The notes: generated by a model from the sequence alone, not told the origin. Positions 1 through 9,154 are shown, counted from the stretch's first letter. The stretch: DNA of 64,000 nucleotides from Streptomyces gardneri (GCF_006539185.1 NZ_BJMN01000026.1:62001-126000), one strand, 5' to 3'. Program-made: numbers and translations.

Positions 1-650
1 CCGCGGGGCGCGAGCTGGTGACCGGTGCGGTGTCCGTGCGGTCCGCGTGGACCGGGGCCGGGATCGCCGTCGTCGTCTTCCTCGGCGCGGCGGCCCTGCT
101 CAACCCGCTCTGTCTGGCGCTCGCGCCGCTCGCCGTCATCCCGATGGTCGTCTACCCGTACGGCAAGCGGTTCACGAACTTCCCGCACGCCATCCTCGGG
201 CTCGCCCAGGCCATAGGGCCGATCGGCGCCTGGCTCGCGGTCACCGGCGAGTGGTCCTGGGACGCGGTGATCCTCGGCCTCGCGGTCGGCGTCTGGATCG
301 GCGGCTTCGACCTGATCTTCGCCTGCCAGGACGTCCAGGCGGACCGGGCCGGCGGCGTGATGTCGGTGCCCGCGCGGTTCGGCATCCCGGCCGCCCTGTG
401 GGGGGCCCGCGCCTCGGCGGTCGTGACGACGGGGCTCCTCGTCTGGTACGCCCTGGTCACGGACGCGGGGCTCTTCTTCTGGACCGGTCTGGTGATCGTG
501 GCGGCGGCCTTCTGCTACGAGCACTCGATCGTGAAGCCGACCGACCTGTCCCGGCTGAACCGGGCGTTCTTCACGGTCAACGGCTTCATCGGGATCGCGC
601 TCTTCGTGTGCGCGCTGCTCGACCTGCTGGTCCGGGGGCTCACCCCGTAG
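1..650 (+). CDS. mqnP: MqnP, UbiA-type prenyltransferase of the futalosine menaquinone pathway (5' partial)
   Basis: The last ~215 codons of an integral-membrane UbiA-family prenyltransferase; the 5' end lies before the window and the reading phase is codon start 3. By family it attaches the polyprenyl chain to the 1,4-dihydroxy-6-naphthoate-derived ring in menaquinone synthesis. Several hydrophobic segments are visible (for example around bases 60-150, 200-320 and 420-500). The second Asp-rich motif of UbiA enzymes is present as FACQDVQADR near bases 317-347, followed by SVPARFG. The assignment to the futalosine branch rests on the ubiX-like gene at 15179 and mqnE at 16615 downstream. Its stop overlaps the 3' end of the convergent TetR gene by 11 bp. 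The reaction is family knowledge; the gene name is inference from context. Confidence 0.85.
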   Translation, partial: AGRELVTGAVSVRSAWTGAGIAVVVFLGAAALLNPLCLALAPLAVIPMVVYPYGKRFTNFPHAILGLAQAIGPIGAWLAVTGEWSWDAVILGLAVGVWIGGFDLIFACQDVQADRAGGVMSVPARFGIPAALWGARASAVVTTGLLVWYALVTDAGLFFWTGLVIVAAAFCYEHSIVKPTDLSRLNRAFFTVNGFIGIALFVCALLDLLVRGLTP

Positions 651-1392
651 CAGGGCCCGTCCCGGGGACGAAGCGGTCCAGGAGGGCGTCCAGGCCGGCG
701 GCCAGGCCCTCCGGGGCGCCGGGCCGGGCGAGTGTCGGGGCGGCGGCGCGCAGGCAGGGGAGCTCGCGGGCCGGCATGCGGTGCAGGCCGAGACGGAACG
801 CGGGCTCGGGCTCGTCGGGGTTGTCGACCATCGCCCGCAGGTCTCCGAGGACGTAGCCGAGGACCCAGCCCGTGACGGCCCGGAAGGCCATGACCGTGGC
901 CTCCTCGTCCAGACCCGCCCGCTTCAGGAGCGCCAGGATCCGCTCGTGGTCCCTGAGGACGGCGAGCGGGCGGCGGGCCAGCGGGACCGCCAGCATGCGG
1001 GTGGCCAGGAGCGGGGCCACGTGGGGGTGGTCGAGGGCGACCCGGTAGGTCGCGGCGGCGATCCGATGGAGCTCGTCCCGCCAATCGGGTGCCTCGGCTG
1101 AGGCGGCCAGCTGTTCCTCCAGCTGCGTGTAGAGCGCCTCCACCAGACCGTCGAGCAGCGCGTCCTTACCCGCCGCGTACCGGTACAGCGCCATGGCCTC
1201 CACCCCGAGCTCCGCGCCGGTCCGGCGCATGCTCAGCGCGGACAGCCCCTCGCGGTCGACCAGCTCCAGGGCGGTGGCGAGCACGCGCTCGCGGCTCAGC
1301 CGGCCGTAGCGCCCGTGGTCACCGGCCCGCCGGCCCGGCGCGCGCCGCCCGGATGCGGGGGTTCCCGCCGCGGGGTCCTTCTTGATCGCCAT
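640..1392 (-). CDS. TetR/AcrR-family repressor with TetR-type C-terminal domain
   Basis: A 250-residue regulator. Residues ~30-80 hold the helix-turn-helix (LSRERVLATALELVDREGLS, then AELGVEAMALYRY) and the rest is an all-helical ligand domain of the TetR_C type found in tetracycline-repressor relatives. The ATG at 1392 is preceded by AAGGCGG at good spacing. It is divergent from the polysaccharide operon starting at 1564, and the 171-bp gap holds a 17-bp inverted repeat (1436-1452) that is a plausible operator. The simplest inference is autoregulation and control of the glycosyltransferase operon. The ligand is unknown. The first ~28 residues are basic and low-complexity. Confidence 0.85.
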   Translation of the reverse strand: MAIKKDPAAGTPASGRRAPGRRAGDHGRYGRLSRERVLATALELVDREGLSALSMRRTGAELGVEAMALYRYAAGKDALLDGLVEALYTQLEEQLAASAEAPDWRDELHRIAAATYRVALDHPHVAPLLATRMLAVPLARRPLAVLRDHERILALLKRAGLDEEATVMAFRAVTGWVLGYVLGDLRAMVDNPDEPEPAFRLGLHRMPARELPCLRAAAPTLARPGAPEGLAAGLDALLDRFVPGTGPATG

Positions 1393-1435
1393 GTGCCCGC
1401 CTTGACCGTGGGACAACCAGGGATAAAGTGTACAT

Positions 1436-1452
1436 ATACGTCGTAAACGTAT
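1436..1452. promoter_or_regulatory. Candidate TetR operator, 17-bp inverted repeat
   Basis: ATACGT, a 5-bp spacer (cgtaa) and ACGTAT form a perfect 6-bp-arm inverted repeat in an AT-rich patch. It lies between the divergent TetR gene (start 1392) and the glycosyltransferase operon (start 1564). Size and position fit a TetR dimer site controlling both promoters. This is inferred from sequence only. Confidence 0.5.
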
Positions 1453-1563
1453 GGTGCATCGGCAGGGAGAACCCTCCGATTGCCACGTTCCGGCGGACGG
1501 CCTCCGCAGCACGCCAGCACGACAGCACCACGCGACCGTGCACCGATTCGATCCGGAGCCATC

Positions 1564-2442
1564 ATGACCACTCACCCGACCCTGCCGCGCAGCACAGACT
1601 CCCGGCCCGTCGACCACCCGCTCCGCCGCTCCACCGACCCGCCCCCGCACCCCATGCGGCGCGCCGAGGACAAGGCGCCGACCCGCCTCGCCGTGAGCCT
1701 GGTGATCCCGGCCCTGAACGAGGCGCGCAACATCCCCTGGGTCTTCGAACAGATCCCGGACTGCGTCGGCGAGGTCCTGCTGATCGACGGAGACTCCCAC
1801 GACGCCACCGTCCGCGTGGCGACCCGGATCCTGCCCACGGTCCGCAGCATCCCGCAGAGCGGCAAGGGCAAGGGGAACGCCCTGCGCACCGGATTCCTCG
1901 CGGCGCGCGGCGACTACGTGGTGATGATGGACGCGGACGGCAGCATGTCCCCCGCCGAGATCCCGCACTTCGTGCACTTCCTGGAGAACGGCTACGACTT
2001 CGTCAAGGGCTCCCGCTTCGTCGAGGGCGGCGGCTCGCTCGACATCACCCGCTTCCGCAGCCTCGGCAACCACGCCCTGCTCGCCCTCGTGAACCGGCTC
2101 TACGACGCCACGCTGACCGACCTCTGCTACGGCTTCTGCGCGTTCCGGCGGAGCTTCCTCGACCAACTCGACCTGCACGCCACCGGTTTCGAGATCGAGG
2201 CCGAGATGATCGTGCACGCGCTGCGCTCCGGACTCCGGATCGCCGAGGTCCCGAGCCTCGAACTGCCCCGCCGCAACGGACGGTCCAACCTGCACGCGAT
2301 CTCCGACGGACGCCGAGTGCTGCGCACGCTGCTGTCCGAGCGTCCCGGCGCCCAGACCGAGCAGGTGAACGGCCAGAAGGCGAACGGCCAGAAGGCGAAC
2401 GGCCGGCCGGCGACCGCACCGCGGGAGCGGAGCACGCCGTGA
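1564..2442 (+). CDS. GT2 family glycosyltransferase (dolichyl-phosphate-mannose synthase-like)
   Basis: A 292-residue cytoplasmic GT-A fold transferase, first gene of the coupled operon 1564-6953. The core begins near residue 43 (SLVIPALNEARNIPWVFEQI). It carries LLIDGDSHD and the metal/nucleotide-binding DAD at residues 123-125 (YVVMMDADGSM), then GSRF and a FEIEAEMI acceptor-loop segment, all typical of DPM1-like GT2 enzymes. A polyprenyl-phosphate acceptor is likely by family. No C-terminal membrane anchor is visible. The ATG at 1564 is chosen because a CGGAG element precedes it and the ~40 residues upstream of the core are already low-complexity. The tail carries a short tandem repeat of NGQKA, encoded by two copies of a 15-bp unit near 2365-2400. 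Confidence 0.85.
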   Translation: MTTHPTLPRSTDSRPVDHPLRRSTDPPPHPMRRAEDKAPTRLAVSLVIPALNEARNIPWVFEQIPDCVGEVLLIDGDSHDATVRVATRILPTVRSIPQSGKGKGNALRTGFLAARGDYVVMMDADGSMSPAEIPHFVHFLENGYDFVKGSRFVEGGGSLDITRFRSLGNHALLALVNRLYDATLTDLCYGFCAFRRSFLDQLDLHATGFEIEAEMIVHALRSGLRIAEVPSLELPRRNGRSNLHAISDGRRVLRTLLSERPGAQTEQVNGQKANGQKANGRPATAPRERSTP

Positions 2443-3797
2443 CCGGCGTGACCGTACGGCCGCTCGCGCTGTCGGGGCCGCTGCCGGTCGTGGACATCGA
2501 CCTCGCCGAGCCCGGGGCGTTCCGGCGCCCGGGCGGCGGGGCCCGGATCAGGCCGACGGGCCGCGCGCTCGGTCTCGTACGGCTCCACGGGCGCCCGCTG
2601 GGGATGGCCGAGGCGTCCGGCGGCGGGCCCGAGGAGCTGTGGGAGGCCCTCGCGGCCTCGGCGCGACGGGAGTTCCCGCCCGACGAGAGGGTCCCAGGCT
2701 CGGCCCCCGGACTCGACCCGCCCGACGAGAACCCGAGGCGCGCGCCGGAGCTCGGCGAGGCGCCCGCGATCAGCGTCATCGTGGCCACGCGGAACCGCGC
2801 CCGGATGCTCCGCGACTGCCTGGACTCGCTGCTGGCCGTCGAGTACCCGCGGTTCGAGGTGATCGTCGTGGACAACGCCCCGGCGGACACCTCCACCGAG
2901 GAGCTGGTCCGAAGGGAGTACGGCAGGTCCCCGCCGGGTCACGGCCCCGCCGTCCGCTATCTGCGCGAGCCCGTGCCCGGTCTCGCCCGGGCCCACAACC
3001 GGGGGCTCACCGCCGCCCGCGGCGTCATCAGCGCCTTCACCGACGACGACACCCTCGTCGACCCGCTGTGGCTGACCGCGCTCGCCGCGCCCTTCCTCGC
3101 GGACCCCGGGACCGGCTGCGTCACCGGCCTCATCGTCCCCGCCGAGCTGGACACCGAGGCGCAGGTCGCGCTGGAACGGCACGGCGCGTTCGCGAAGGGG
3201 TACGCCCCCCGCACCTGGTCGCTGCGCGCCCCGCCCGCCGACCCGCTGTTCCCGTTCACCGCCGGCCGCTTCGGCTCCGGCGCGAACATGGCGTTCCGCA
3301 CGGACCTGCTGCACGACCTCGGCGGCTTCGACCCCGCCACCGGCGTCGGTACCCCCGCGCACGGCGGCGACGACCTGCTCTCCTTCTTCCGGGTGCTGGC
3401 CCACGGCCGCTCCCTCGCCTACGAGCCCGCCGCGATCGTCTGGCACCGGCACCGGCGCACCCCCGAAGCCCTCGACGCACAGGCGTTCGGCTACGGCGCG
3501 GGGTTCGGCGCCTATCTGGCCGGGGCGCTCGTCCACGAACCCCGCATGCTGCCCGCGCTGCTGCGCCGGCTGCCCGGGGGCGTCCGGTACGTGATCGCCA
3601 GGAACCGCGAACGCGCGGGACCGAGCGCGGGGCCGACCAGGCTCGCCCGCCTGGAACTGCGCGGCCTGCTCTACGGCCCGTACGGCTACCTGCTCAGCCG
3701 GCGGATCGAGCGGCGGCTGCGACAGAGGACCGGGACCGGGCGCCGGCACGGTGATCCCGCGGACCCCGGGCCCCGGAGGCGGGGCGGAGCACGATGA
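2439..3797 (+). CDS. GT2 family glycosyltransferase with ~105-residue N-terminal extension
   Basis: A 452-residue protein. The GTG start at 2439 overlaps the preceding stop (GTGA), so translation is probably coupled. Residues ~109-330 are a GT-A domain: ISVIVATRNRARML, VIVVDNAPAD, AHNRGLTAARG, then the acidic triad FTDDDTLVD and a GSGANMAFR acceptor segment. The first ~105 residues are not a recognised domain and look linker-like, although a VDIDLAEPG segment recurs in fused GT2 proteins. The C-terminal ~90 residues are basic and partly hydrophobic, suggesting peripheral membrane association. It probably adds a sugar to the polymer exported by the flippase encoded next. Donor and acceptor are unknown. 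Confidence 0.83.
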   Translation: MTGVTVRPLALSGPLPVVDIDLAEPGAFRRPGGGARIRPTGRALGLVRLHGRPLGMAEASGGGPEELWEALAASARREFPPDERVPGSAPGLDPPDENPRRAPELGEAPAISVIVATRNRARMLRDCLDSLLAVEYPRFEVIVVDNAPADTSTEELVRREYGRSPPGHGPAVRYLREPVPGLARAHNRGLTAARGVISAFTDDDTLVDPLWLTALAAPFLADPGTGCVTGLIVPAELDTEAQVALERHGAFAKGYAPRTWSLRAPPADPLFPFTAGRFGSGANMAFRTDLLHDLGGFDPATGVGTPAHGGDDLLSFFRVLAHGRSLAYEPAAIVWHRHRRTPEALDAQAFGYGAGFGAYLAGALVHEPRMLPALLRRLPGGVRYVIARNRERAGPSAGPTRLARLELRGLLYGPYGYLLSRRIERRLRQRTGTGRRHGDPADPGPRRRGGAR

Positions 3798-5173
3798 CCG
3801 AGCCGCGCACGGCACCCCCCACCCCCGTGGCCCTGGTGGCCGACCCCGAGGCCGAAGGCGACCGGGCTCCCCTCGACACGCGGCGCTCGCTCGGCGCGGT
3901 CGTCCGGTCCGGTGTCGCCGCGGTCTTCCCCCGGGACCCGCTGCTGCGCAACGGGCACCTCCTCGCGATCAGCTCCCTGGTCAGCTCCGCGCTGGGCTCG
4001 ATCTTCTGGGTCCTGGCCACGCACTGGTACGACGACGAGGTCGTGGGCCTCAGCTACTCGGCGCTCTCCATGACCCTGCTGCTCGCCAGCATCGGACAGC
4101 TGAACCTCTCCGACTTCCTCGTCCGGTTCGTGCCCTCCGCCGGGCACCACACCCGCCGGCTGATTCTTCTCTGCTACGCCGTGAGCGCCGTCGTCAGCTC
4201 CCTGGTGGCCATCGGCTTCCTGCTGCTCGTCCCCAAGGTCGCGCCCGGCCTCGACTTCCTGCTGACCCCCGTGACCGCCGCCTGCTTCGTCGCCGCCACC
4301 GCCGGATACGCCGTCTTCGTCATGCAGGACGGCGCACTGACCGCCGTGCGGCGGCCCGGCTGGGTGGTGGGCGAGAACGTGATCTTCGCCTGCGTGAAGA
4401 TCGGACTGCTCGGCATGGGCGCGGCGCTGGCGCTGTTCTCCGGCATCCTGCTCTCCTGGGTCGGGGCGCTCGCGGTCTCCCTCGTCGTCGCCAACTTCGT
4501 CCTGCTGCGGCGGGCCGTGCCCGAGCACGTACGGGTCTCGACGGAGGCGCAGCGACCGGCCGGGGCGCTGCGGTACGCGGCCGCCGACTACGTCGGCTCG
4601 CTCTTCCGGATGGCGGCGTACACCCTGGTCCCGCTGCTCGTCCTGAACAATCTGGGCGCCGAGCAGAGCGCCTACTTCTCCCTCGCCTGGATCGTCGGCT
4701 ACGTGCTCTACCTGATCGCCCGCAACCTGGGCAGCTCCCTCGTCGTGGAGGCGGTGAGCAGTCCGGAGCGGCTGGTCGAGCACACGATGAGGATGCTGCG
4801 CCACACGGGTCTGCTCCTCGGCGCGGCCATCGTCCTCGTCGTCGCGCTCGCGCCGCAGATCCTCTCCCTCTTCGGCCCCGAGTACGCCGAGAACGGCACC
4901 ACCCTGCTGCGGCTCCTCGCCCTGTCCGCCCTGCCGAACATCCTGGTCAGCCTCGCCATCGACGTGTGGCGGGCGCGCCGGCGGCTGCGCTGGGCGGTCG
5001 GTGTGCAGATCGTGATGTGCGTGCTGGTCCTGGGGCTCACCAAGCTGCTGCTGCCGACGCTGGGGCTCACCGGTGCGGGTGTCGCCTGGCTGGTGACCAT
5101 GTGCCTGCTCGCCGCGCCGCTGATGATCTGGCGGGCGCGCTGGCTCACGACCGCATCACGGAGGTCCTCGTGA
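3794..5173 (+). CDS. Wzx-like oligosaccharide/lipopolysaccharide flippase, multi-membrane-spanning
   Basis: A 459-residue polytopic membrane protein starting by ATGA overlap. After a ~50-residue hydrophilic N-terminus there are about twelve hydrophobic segments of the MATE/Wzx superfamily type (for example LLLASIGQLNLSDFLVRF, ILLCYAVSAVVSSLVAIGFL, GVGVAWLVTMCLL-like terminal helices). In this family such proteins move undecaprenyl-linked sugar units across the membrane. It lies between GT2 genes and upstream of a secreted-polymer deacetylase, which supports a role in export of a surface glycan. No adjacent Wzy-type polymerase is obvious; the 611-residue membrane protein at 9562-11397 is the only candidate nearby. 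Confidence 0.82.
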   Translation: MTEPRTAPPTPVALVADPEAEGDRAPLDTRRSLGAVVRSGVAAVFPRDPLLRNGHLLAISSLVSSALGSIFWVLATHWYDDEVVGLSYSALSMTLLLASIGQLNLSDFLVRFVPSAGHHTRRLILLCYAVSAVVSSLVAIGFLLLVPKVAPGLDFLLTPVTAACFVAATAGYAVFVMQDGALTAVRRPGWVVGENVIFACVKIGLLGMGAALALFSGILLSWVGALAVSLVVANFVLLRRAVPEHVRVSTEAQRPAGALRYAAADYVGSLFRMAAYTLVPLLVLNNLGAEQSAYFSLAWIVGYVLYLIARNLGSSLVVEAVSSPERLVEHTMRMLRHTGLLLGAAIVLVVALAPQILSLFGPEYAENGTTLLRLLALSALPNILVSLAIDVWRARRRLRWAVGVQIVMCVLVLGLTKLLLPTLGLTGAGVAWLVTMCLLAAPLMIWRARWLTTASRRSS

Positions 5174-6153
5174 ACACCGAGACCGAGACGGGCGCCGGGA
5201 CCGGGACCGGTACCGTCGCGCCGAGCCTGACCGTCGTCGTCTGCGCCTACACCCTCGACCGCTGGGACGACCTGCGGACGGCCATCGGGTCGCTGCGGGA
5301 CCAGCGGCACCCCGTGGAGGAGACCGTCCTGGTCGTCGACCACTGCCGTGAGCTGTACGAGCGGGCGTCCGCCGCCTTCCCCGAGGTGCGGGTGCTCGCG
5401 AACCGCGAGCGCCAGGGGCTGTCCGGGGCCCGCAACACCGGGGTGGCGGCCGCCCGTTGCGAGGTCGTCGCCTTCCTCGACGACGACGCGGCCGCCGATC
5501 CGGACTGGTCCGCGCGGCTCCTCGCCCGCTATGCCGACCGGGCCGTCGTGGGCGTCGGCGGCCTGGTCCGGCCCTGGTGGGTCACCCGGCGGCCGGTGTG
5601 GTTCCCGCGCGAGTTCGACTGGGTGGTCGGCTGCTCGTACCGGGGGCTTCCCGAACGGACCTCCCCCGTACGGAACTTCATCGGCGCCAACATGTCCTTC
5701 CGGCGGGCCGAGGTGATCGCCGCCGGAGGCTTCCGCACCGACCTGGGGCGGGTGGGCAAGCGCCCCCTCGGCTGCGAGGAGACCGAGCTGTGCCTCCGGG
5801 TCGCCGCCCGCCGCCCGGCCGCCGTCCTGCTCCACGAGCCGGCCGCCGCGGTCCGCCACCGGGTGCCCGCGGCCCGCGCCACCTGGGCGTACTTCGTCGC
5901 GCGGTGCTACGCCGAGGGCCTGTCCAAGGCGCGCGTCGCCCAGCTCGGCAGCACCCGCGCGGCCCTGTCCAGCGAGCGCGCCTATCTGCGGTCGACCGTT
6001 CCGCGGGCCTTCGTGCGGGCGCTGCGGCCCGGCCGCCCCGGCGGTCTGCGTACGGCCTCCGCGCTCGTCGGCGGGGTCGGGGTGACCGTCGCGGGTTACG
6101 TCGTGGGCCGGGCCCGGCGCCCGGCGGGAGGAGCGGACGGAGGACGGTCATGA
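5170..6153 (+). CDS. GT2 family glycosyltransferase
   Basis: A 327-residue protein whose GTG start overlaps the flippase stop by 4 bp. GT-A features: LTVVVCAYTLDRWDDL near residue 18, LVVDHCRELYERA, GLSGARNTGVAAA, the acidic FLDDDAAADPDW, and a GANMSFRR acceptor motif with a downstream CEETELC segment. It resembles glycosyl-transferase-for-dystroglycan/WsaE-like GT2 enzymes of extracellular glycan loci. The N-terminal 15 residues are a Thr/Gly/Glu low-complexity lead. A hydrophobic stretch near the C-terminus (TASALVGGVGVTVAGYVVG) may anchor it. This is the third GT2 of the operon, implying at least a three-sugar repeat unit. That last point is inference. Confidence 0.83.
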   Translation: MNTETETGAGTGTGTVAPSLTVVVCAYTLDRWDDLRTAIGSLRDQRHPVEETVLVVDHCRELYERASAAFPEVRVLANRERQGLSGARNTGVAAARCEVVAFLDDDAAADPDWSARLLARYADRAVVGVGGLVRPWWVTRRPVWFPREFDWVVGCSYRGLPERTSPVRNFIGANMSFRRAEVIAAGGFRTDLGRVGKRPLGCEETELCLRVAARRPAAVLLHEPAAAVRHRVPAARATWAYFVARCYAEGLSKARVAQLGSTRAALSSERAYLRSTVPRAFVRALRPGRPGGLRTASALVGGVGVTVAGYVVGRARRPAGGADGGRS

Positions 6154-6953
6154 CCGCCGTGCCCGTCTTCCTCTACCACTCGGTGTCGACCGATCCGCCG
6201 TCCTGGATCGCGCCCTTCACAGTCGGCCCGCGCGTCTTCGCCGAGCAGCTGGAGACCATGGTCGACAGCGGTCTGCGGCTCGTGCCGCTGCGGATGCTGG
6301 TGGAGGCGCAGCGCGGCGGCCCGCCGCTCCCCGCCCGGTCCGCGGTGCTCACCTTCGACGACGGCTTCGCCGACTTCCACTCGACCGTGCTGCCCCTGCT
6401 CGTCCGCCTCGGCCTGCCCGCCACCCTGTACGTCACCACCGGCGCGCTGCGCGGCCGCGGTCCGGCGGACGACGTCTTCCCTCCGGAGTCCCGGATGCTC
6501 GGCTGGCGCCAGCTCGTCGGTCTCGACGAGTACGGCGTGGAGGTCGGCGGCCACACCCGCACCCACCCCCAGCTCGACACCCTGTCCGCCCGCCGGGTGT
6601 GGGACGAAGTGGCGGGGTGCGGGCGCGAGTTGGAGGACTTCCTCGGGCGCCGGGTCACCTCGTTCGCCTACCCGCACGGCTACTCCAGCCCGGCGGTGCG
6701 CGAGCAGGTGCGCGCGGCCGGGTGGACCTCGGCGACGGCGGTGCGCGACGCGTTCAGCTCGGCGGGCGACGATCCGCTGCGCATCGCCCGGCTGATGGTG
6801 CGCGCCGACACGGACCGGGACCGGTTCCGGCAGTGGACCCTGGGGGCCACGGCGCCGGTCGCGCCGTTTCCCGAAGGGCCCCGGACCAAGGGCTGGCGCG
6901 CCTACCGGCGGATGAGGGCCCGCCTGAACGTGCCGTACAAGGCGGTCTCCTAG
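6150..6953 (+). CDS. Polysaccharide deacetylase (NodB/CE4 family)
   Basis: A 267-residue protein, ATGA-coupled to the preceding glycosyltransferase and last gene of the operon. CE4 motifs are visible: PVFLYHSVS near the N-terminus, LTFDDGFADF (motif 1 with catalytic base and metal Asp), GGHTRTHPQL (motif 2, metal-binding H-x3-H) and FAYPHGY (motif 3). These enzymes remove N- or O-acetyl groups from glycan chains. No signal peptide is evident, so it may act on lipid-linked precursors in the cytoplasm or leave by another route. Placement at the operon end fits tailoring of the glycan built by the three GT2 enzymes. Confidence 0.88.
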   Translation: MTAVPVFLYHSVSTDPPSWIAPFTVGPRVFAEQLETMVDSGLRLVPLRMLVEAQRGGPPLPARSAVLTFDDGFADFHSTVLPLLVRLGLPATLYVTTGALRGRGPADDVFPPESRMLGWRQLVGLDEYGVEVGGHTRTHPQLDTLSARRVWDEVAGCGRELEDFLGRRVTSFAYPHGYSSPAVREQVRAAGWTSATAVRDAFSSAGDDPLRIARLMVRADTDRDRFRQWTLGATAPVAPFPEGPRTKGWRAYRRMRARLNVPYKAVS

Positions 6954-6967
6954 GGGGGCAGGGAGGC

Positions 6968-7858
6968 TCAGCGCTGTTCCCACACCCGTACCCAGTCCAC
7001 GTGCATCCGGGCCGTGTCGACCGATTCCGGGGGCGCCTTCGGCACCCCGACCGCGAGGTTGAGCAGGATCTCCATGGGCACGTCCGGGATCCGTTCGGTG
7101 TCCGTCACACGGAGGCGCTCGACGCCGTCCACGTACCAGACCAGCTCGTCGGCCTCCCACAGCAGGCCGAACACATGGAACTCGGCAGGGAAGTCGACCG
7201 GCCCGTACGTGCCGCGCTGCCGCTCCTCGTCGCCGTCCGCGTCGCGCCAGTGCACGTACATGCTGACCTGCCGGGTGGTGTCCAGGAACTCCATGACGTC
7301 GATCTCCGGCGGGGTGAAGCGCGAGGCGGGCATCAACCAGAACGCGGGGAACATGCCCTCCTCGGGCGGGATCCTGATCGCCGCCTCGAAGTAGCCGTAC
7401 GTGAACGTGCGCCGGGGCTCGGCGTACCAGTCGTCCCGGCCGGTGGAGACCATTCCCGAGGTCCACGGATAGGAGTCGTCGTCGCTGCCGCGGGTCTCGC
7501 GCCGCTCGGCGGTGAGGGTCAGCTCGCCGTCCCCGACGGAGACCTGCTCCGGCAGGTACCACTGCAGTTCGTCGTTGCCGCTGTTGGTGCAGCCGTCCTT
7601 GTTCCAGTCGTAGCAGGTCGTCCACGTCCGGTCGTCGAGCTCCGTGCCGTCGAACTCGTCGTTCAGCACGAGCCGCCACTCGTCGGGCGGTGTCGGCCCG
7701 GTGGAGGCTTCCCCGGTGATCCCGGCCTCCCCGGTGATCCCGGCCGGCCGGGTGCCCTCGGCGGTGCCGGTGCAGGCGGCGGCCGTCAGCAGCAGGACGG
7801 ACGACAGCGCCAGTGCCGCGGCCTGCCGGAGGGACCGGCGGCCGCCCGGCCCGTTCAC
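6968..7858 (-). CDS. Secreted lipoprotein glycoside hydrolase, family 16
   Basis: A 296-residue protein. The N-terminus is a lipoprotein signal: basic RRSLRQ, a hydrophobic stretch, and a lipobox ending TAAAC at about residue 28. A Gly/Thr/Pro linker containing a duplicated AGITGE unit follows, then a GH16 laminarinase/kappa-carrageenase-like domain. The active-site signature EIDVMEF (nucleophile and acid/base Glu around the Asp) is intact, as is the preceding GMFPAFWLMP. It is predicted to cleave beta-1,3/1,4-glucan-type polymers at the cell surface. The GTG start overlaps the stop of the upstream flavoprotein gene. It is convergent with the polysaccharide operon, so it may trim the polymer made there or degrade a foreign one. 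Confidence 0.88.
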   Translation of the reverse strand: MNGPGGRRSLRQAAALALSSVLLLTAAACTGTAEGTRPAGITGEAGITGEASTGPTPPDEWRLVLNDEFDGTELDDRTWTTCYDWNKDGCTNSGNDELQWYLPEQVSVGDGELTLTAERRETRGSDDDSYPWTSGMVSTGRDDWYAEPRRTFTYGYFEAAIRIPPEEGMFPAFWLMPASRFTPPEIDVMEFLDTTRQVSMYVHWRDADGDEERQRGTYGPVDFPAEFHVFGLLWEADELVWYVDGVERLRVTDTERIPDVPMEILLNLAVGVPKAPPESVDTARMHVDWVRVWEQR

Positions 7859-9114
7859 CGCTCTCCGCCCCCGCCACCGCCCGCGACCGAGGCCGCGACG
7901 CGGGGCGCGGCGAACGTCGTGCCGTGGACGAACCGCAGGAGCGGGCCGAACGTGGGGGCCGCGGCCAGACCGGTGAAGTACAGGCCGGGCACCGAGGACT
8001 CGCACTCCGCCGAGAGCACCGGCGCGCCGCCGGGCCAGGTCCGCACCGACGTCCGCAGCGCCGGCTCCAGGACGGGGATCCGCTCCACGTCCACCCGGTA
8101 GCCGGTGGCCGCCAGGACGTGGTCGGTGTGCAGGACGTCCCGCCTCCCCGCCGTGTCCTCCGCCTCCAGGCGTACGGCACCGTCCTCCTGCCGGGCCCCC
8201 ACCAGGCGGTGCGCGCACAGCACCGGGAAGCGGCCGTCGACCCGGTCGCGCAGCCACCAGGCGCCGGACGGCCCGAGCACGGTGCGCAGGAAGTGCGCGC
8301 GCACCGGGCGCGGCAGCCGGCGGTAGGCGGCGGGGCCGCGGCTGACCGCGAAGAGGGACCAGCCGGGGCCCAGCGCCGAGCCGGGCTTGAGCAGCCGGTC
8401 TGGCCAGGACCGGGCGGCCGGCCGGTCCGTCGGCGGCGGGTCGCCGAAGAGCAGGGCGCGGGTCCTGGCGATCACGACGGGCTCGGCGCCCGCCTCGTGC
8501 AGCAGGGCGGCGCTCTCCAGGGCCGACTGGCCGGCGCCGACGACGGCGACGCGCCGTCCGGCGAAGGCGGCCAGGTCCTGGTGGTCGCACGTGTGGGAGG
8601 CGAGGCCCGCCGCGGCGAGCGGTGTCAGTCCGGCCGGCCGGTGGGCGTAGGAGACGAGTCCGGTGGCGACCACCACGGCCCGCGCGGCGACCTCCTCGCC
8701 GGAGTCCAGGGAGACGGCGAAACCGCCGTCGGCGCGCCGCACCTCGCGTACCGCCGTACGCTCCACGTCCGGCACCAGGCGCTTCCGGAACCAGTGGCCG
8801 TACGCGACGAACTCCTCCACCGGGATCGGATAGGTGTCGCCCACCGGGGGGCGACCCCGCTCCGCCCGGAAGTCCGCGAACCGGTGCCCGTCCCCGGGGG
8901 CGGAGATCGAGGACGCCGCCGGGACGGACTTGAGGAACATGCCGTCGGGCATATGGGTCCGCCAGGTCTCCATCGGTTCGCCGAGGACGCGCGTGGTGGT
9001 CCCGCCCGCACCCAGCCAGGCGGCGGTGGCGAGCCCGAACGGACCGGCTCCGACGACCACCACGGGAAGCCGGCGGCGTCGGGAGTCCCGGGAGCCCTGG
9101 GAGTCCTGGGCCAT
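7855..9114 (-). CDS. FAD/NAD(P)-binding flavoprotein (flavin monooxygenase-like)
   Basis: A 419-residue two-dinucleotide-fold protein. The FAD-binding Rossmann motif is VVVVGAGPFGLATAAWLG at residues ~18-35. A second nucleotide fold (VAVVGAGQSALESAALL) sits mid-protein, followed by an ATGY motif characteristic of class B flavin monooxygenases and thioredoxin-reductase-like oxidoreductases. The canonical FxGxxxHxxxW fingerprint of Baeyer-Villiger enzymes was not seen, so the chemistry is open. It is co-transcribed with GH16 (GTGA overlap) and probably with the membrane-protein genes upstream at 9155-11397. A link to glycan synthesis is unclear. Confidence 0.78.
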   Translation of the reverse strand: MAQDSQGSRDSRRRRLPVVVVGAGPFGLATAAWLGAGGTTTRVLGEPMETWRTHMPDGMFLKSVPAASSISAPGDGHRFADFRAERGRPPVGDTYPIPVEEFVAYGHWFRKRLVPDVERTAVREVRRADGGFAVSLDSGEEVAARAVVVATGLVSYAHRPAGLTPLAAAGLASHTCDHQDLAAFAGRRVAVVGAGQSALESAALLHEAGAEPVVIARTRALLFGDPPPTDRPAARSWPDRLLKPGSALGPGWSLFAVSRGPAAYRRLPRPVRAHFLRTVLGPSGAWWLRDRVDGRFPVLCAHRLVGARQEDGAVRLEAEDTAGRRDVLHTDHVLAATGYRVDVERIPVLEPALRTSVRTWPGGAPVLSAECESSVPGLYFTGLAAAPTFGPLLRFVHGTTFAAPRVAASVAGGGGGGER

Positions 9115-9154
9115 CGCGCGTCTCCTCTCCGGCGATCCTGCGAGGAAGGGCCCT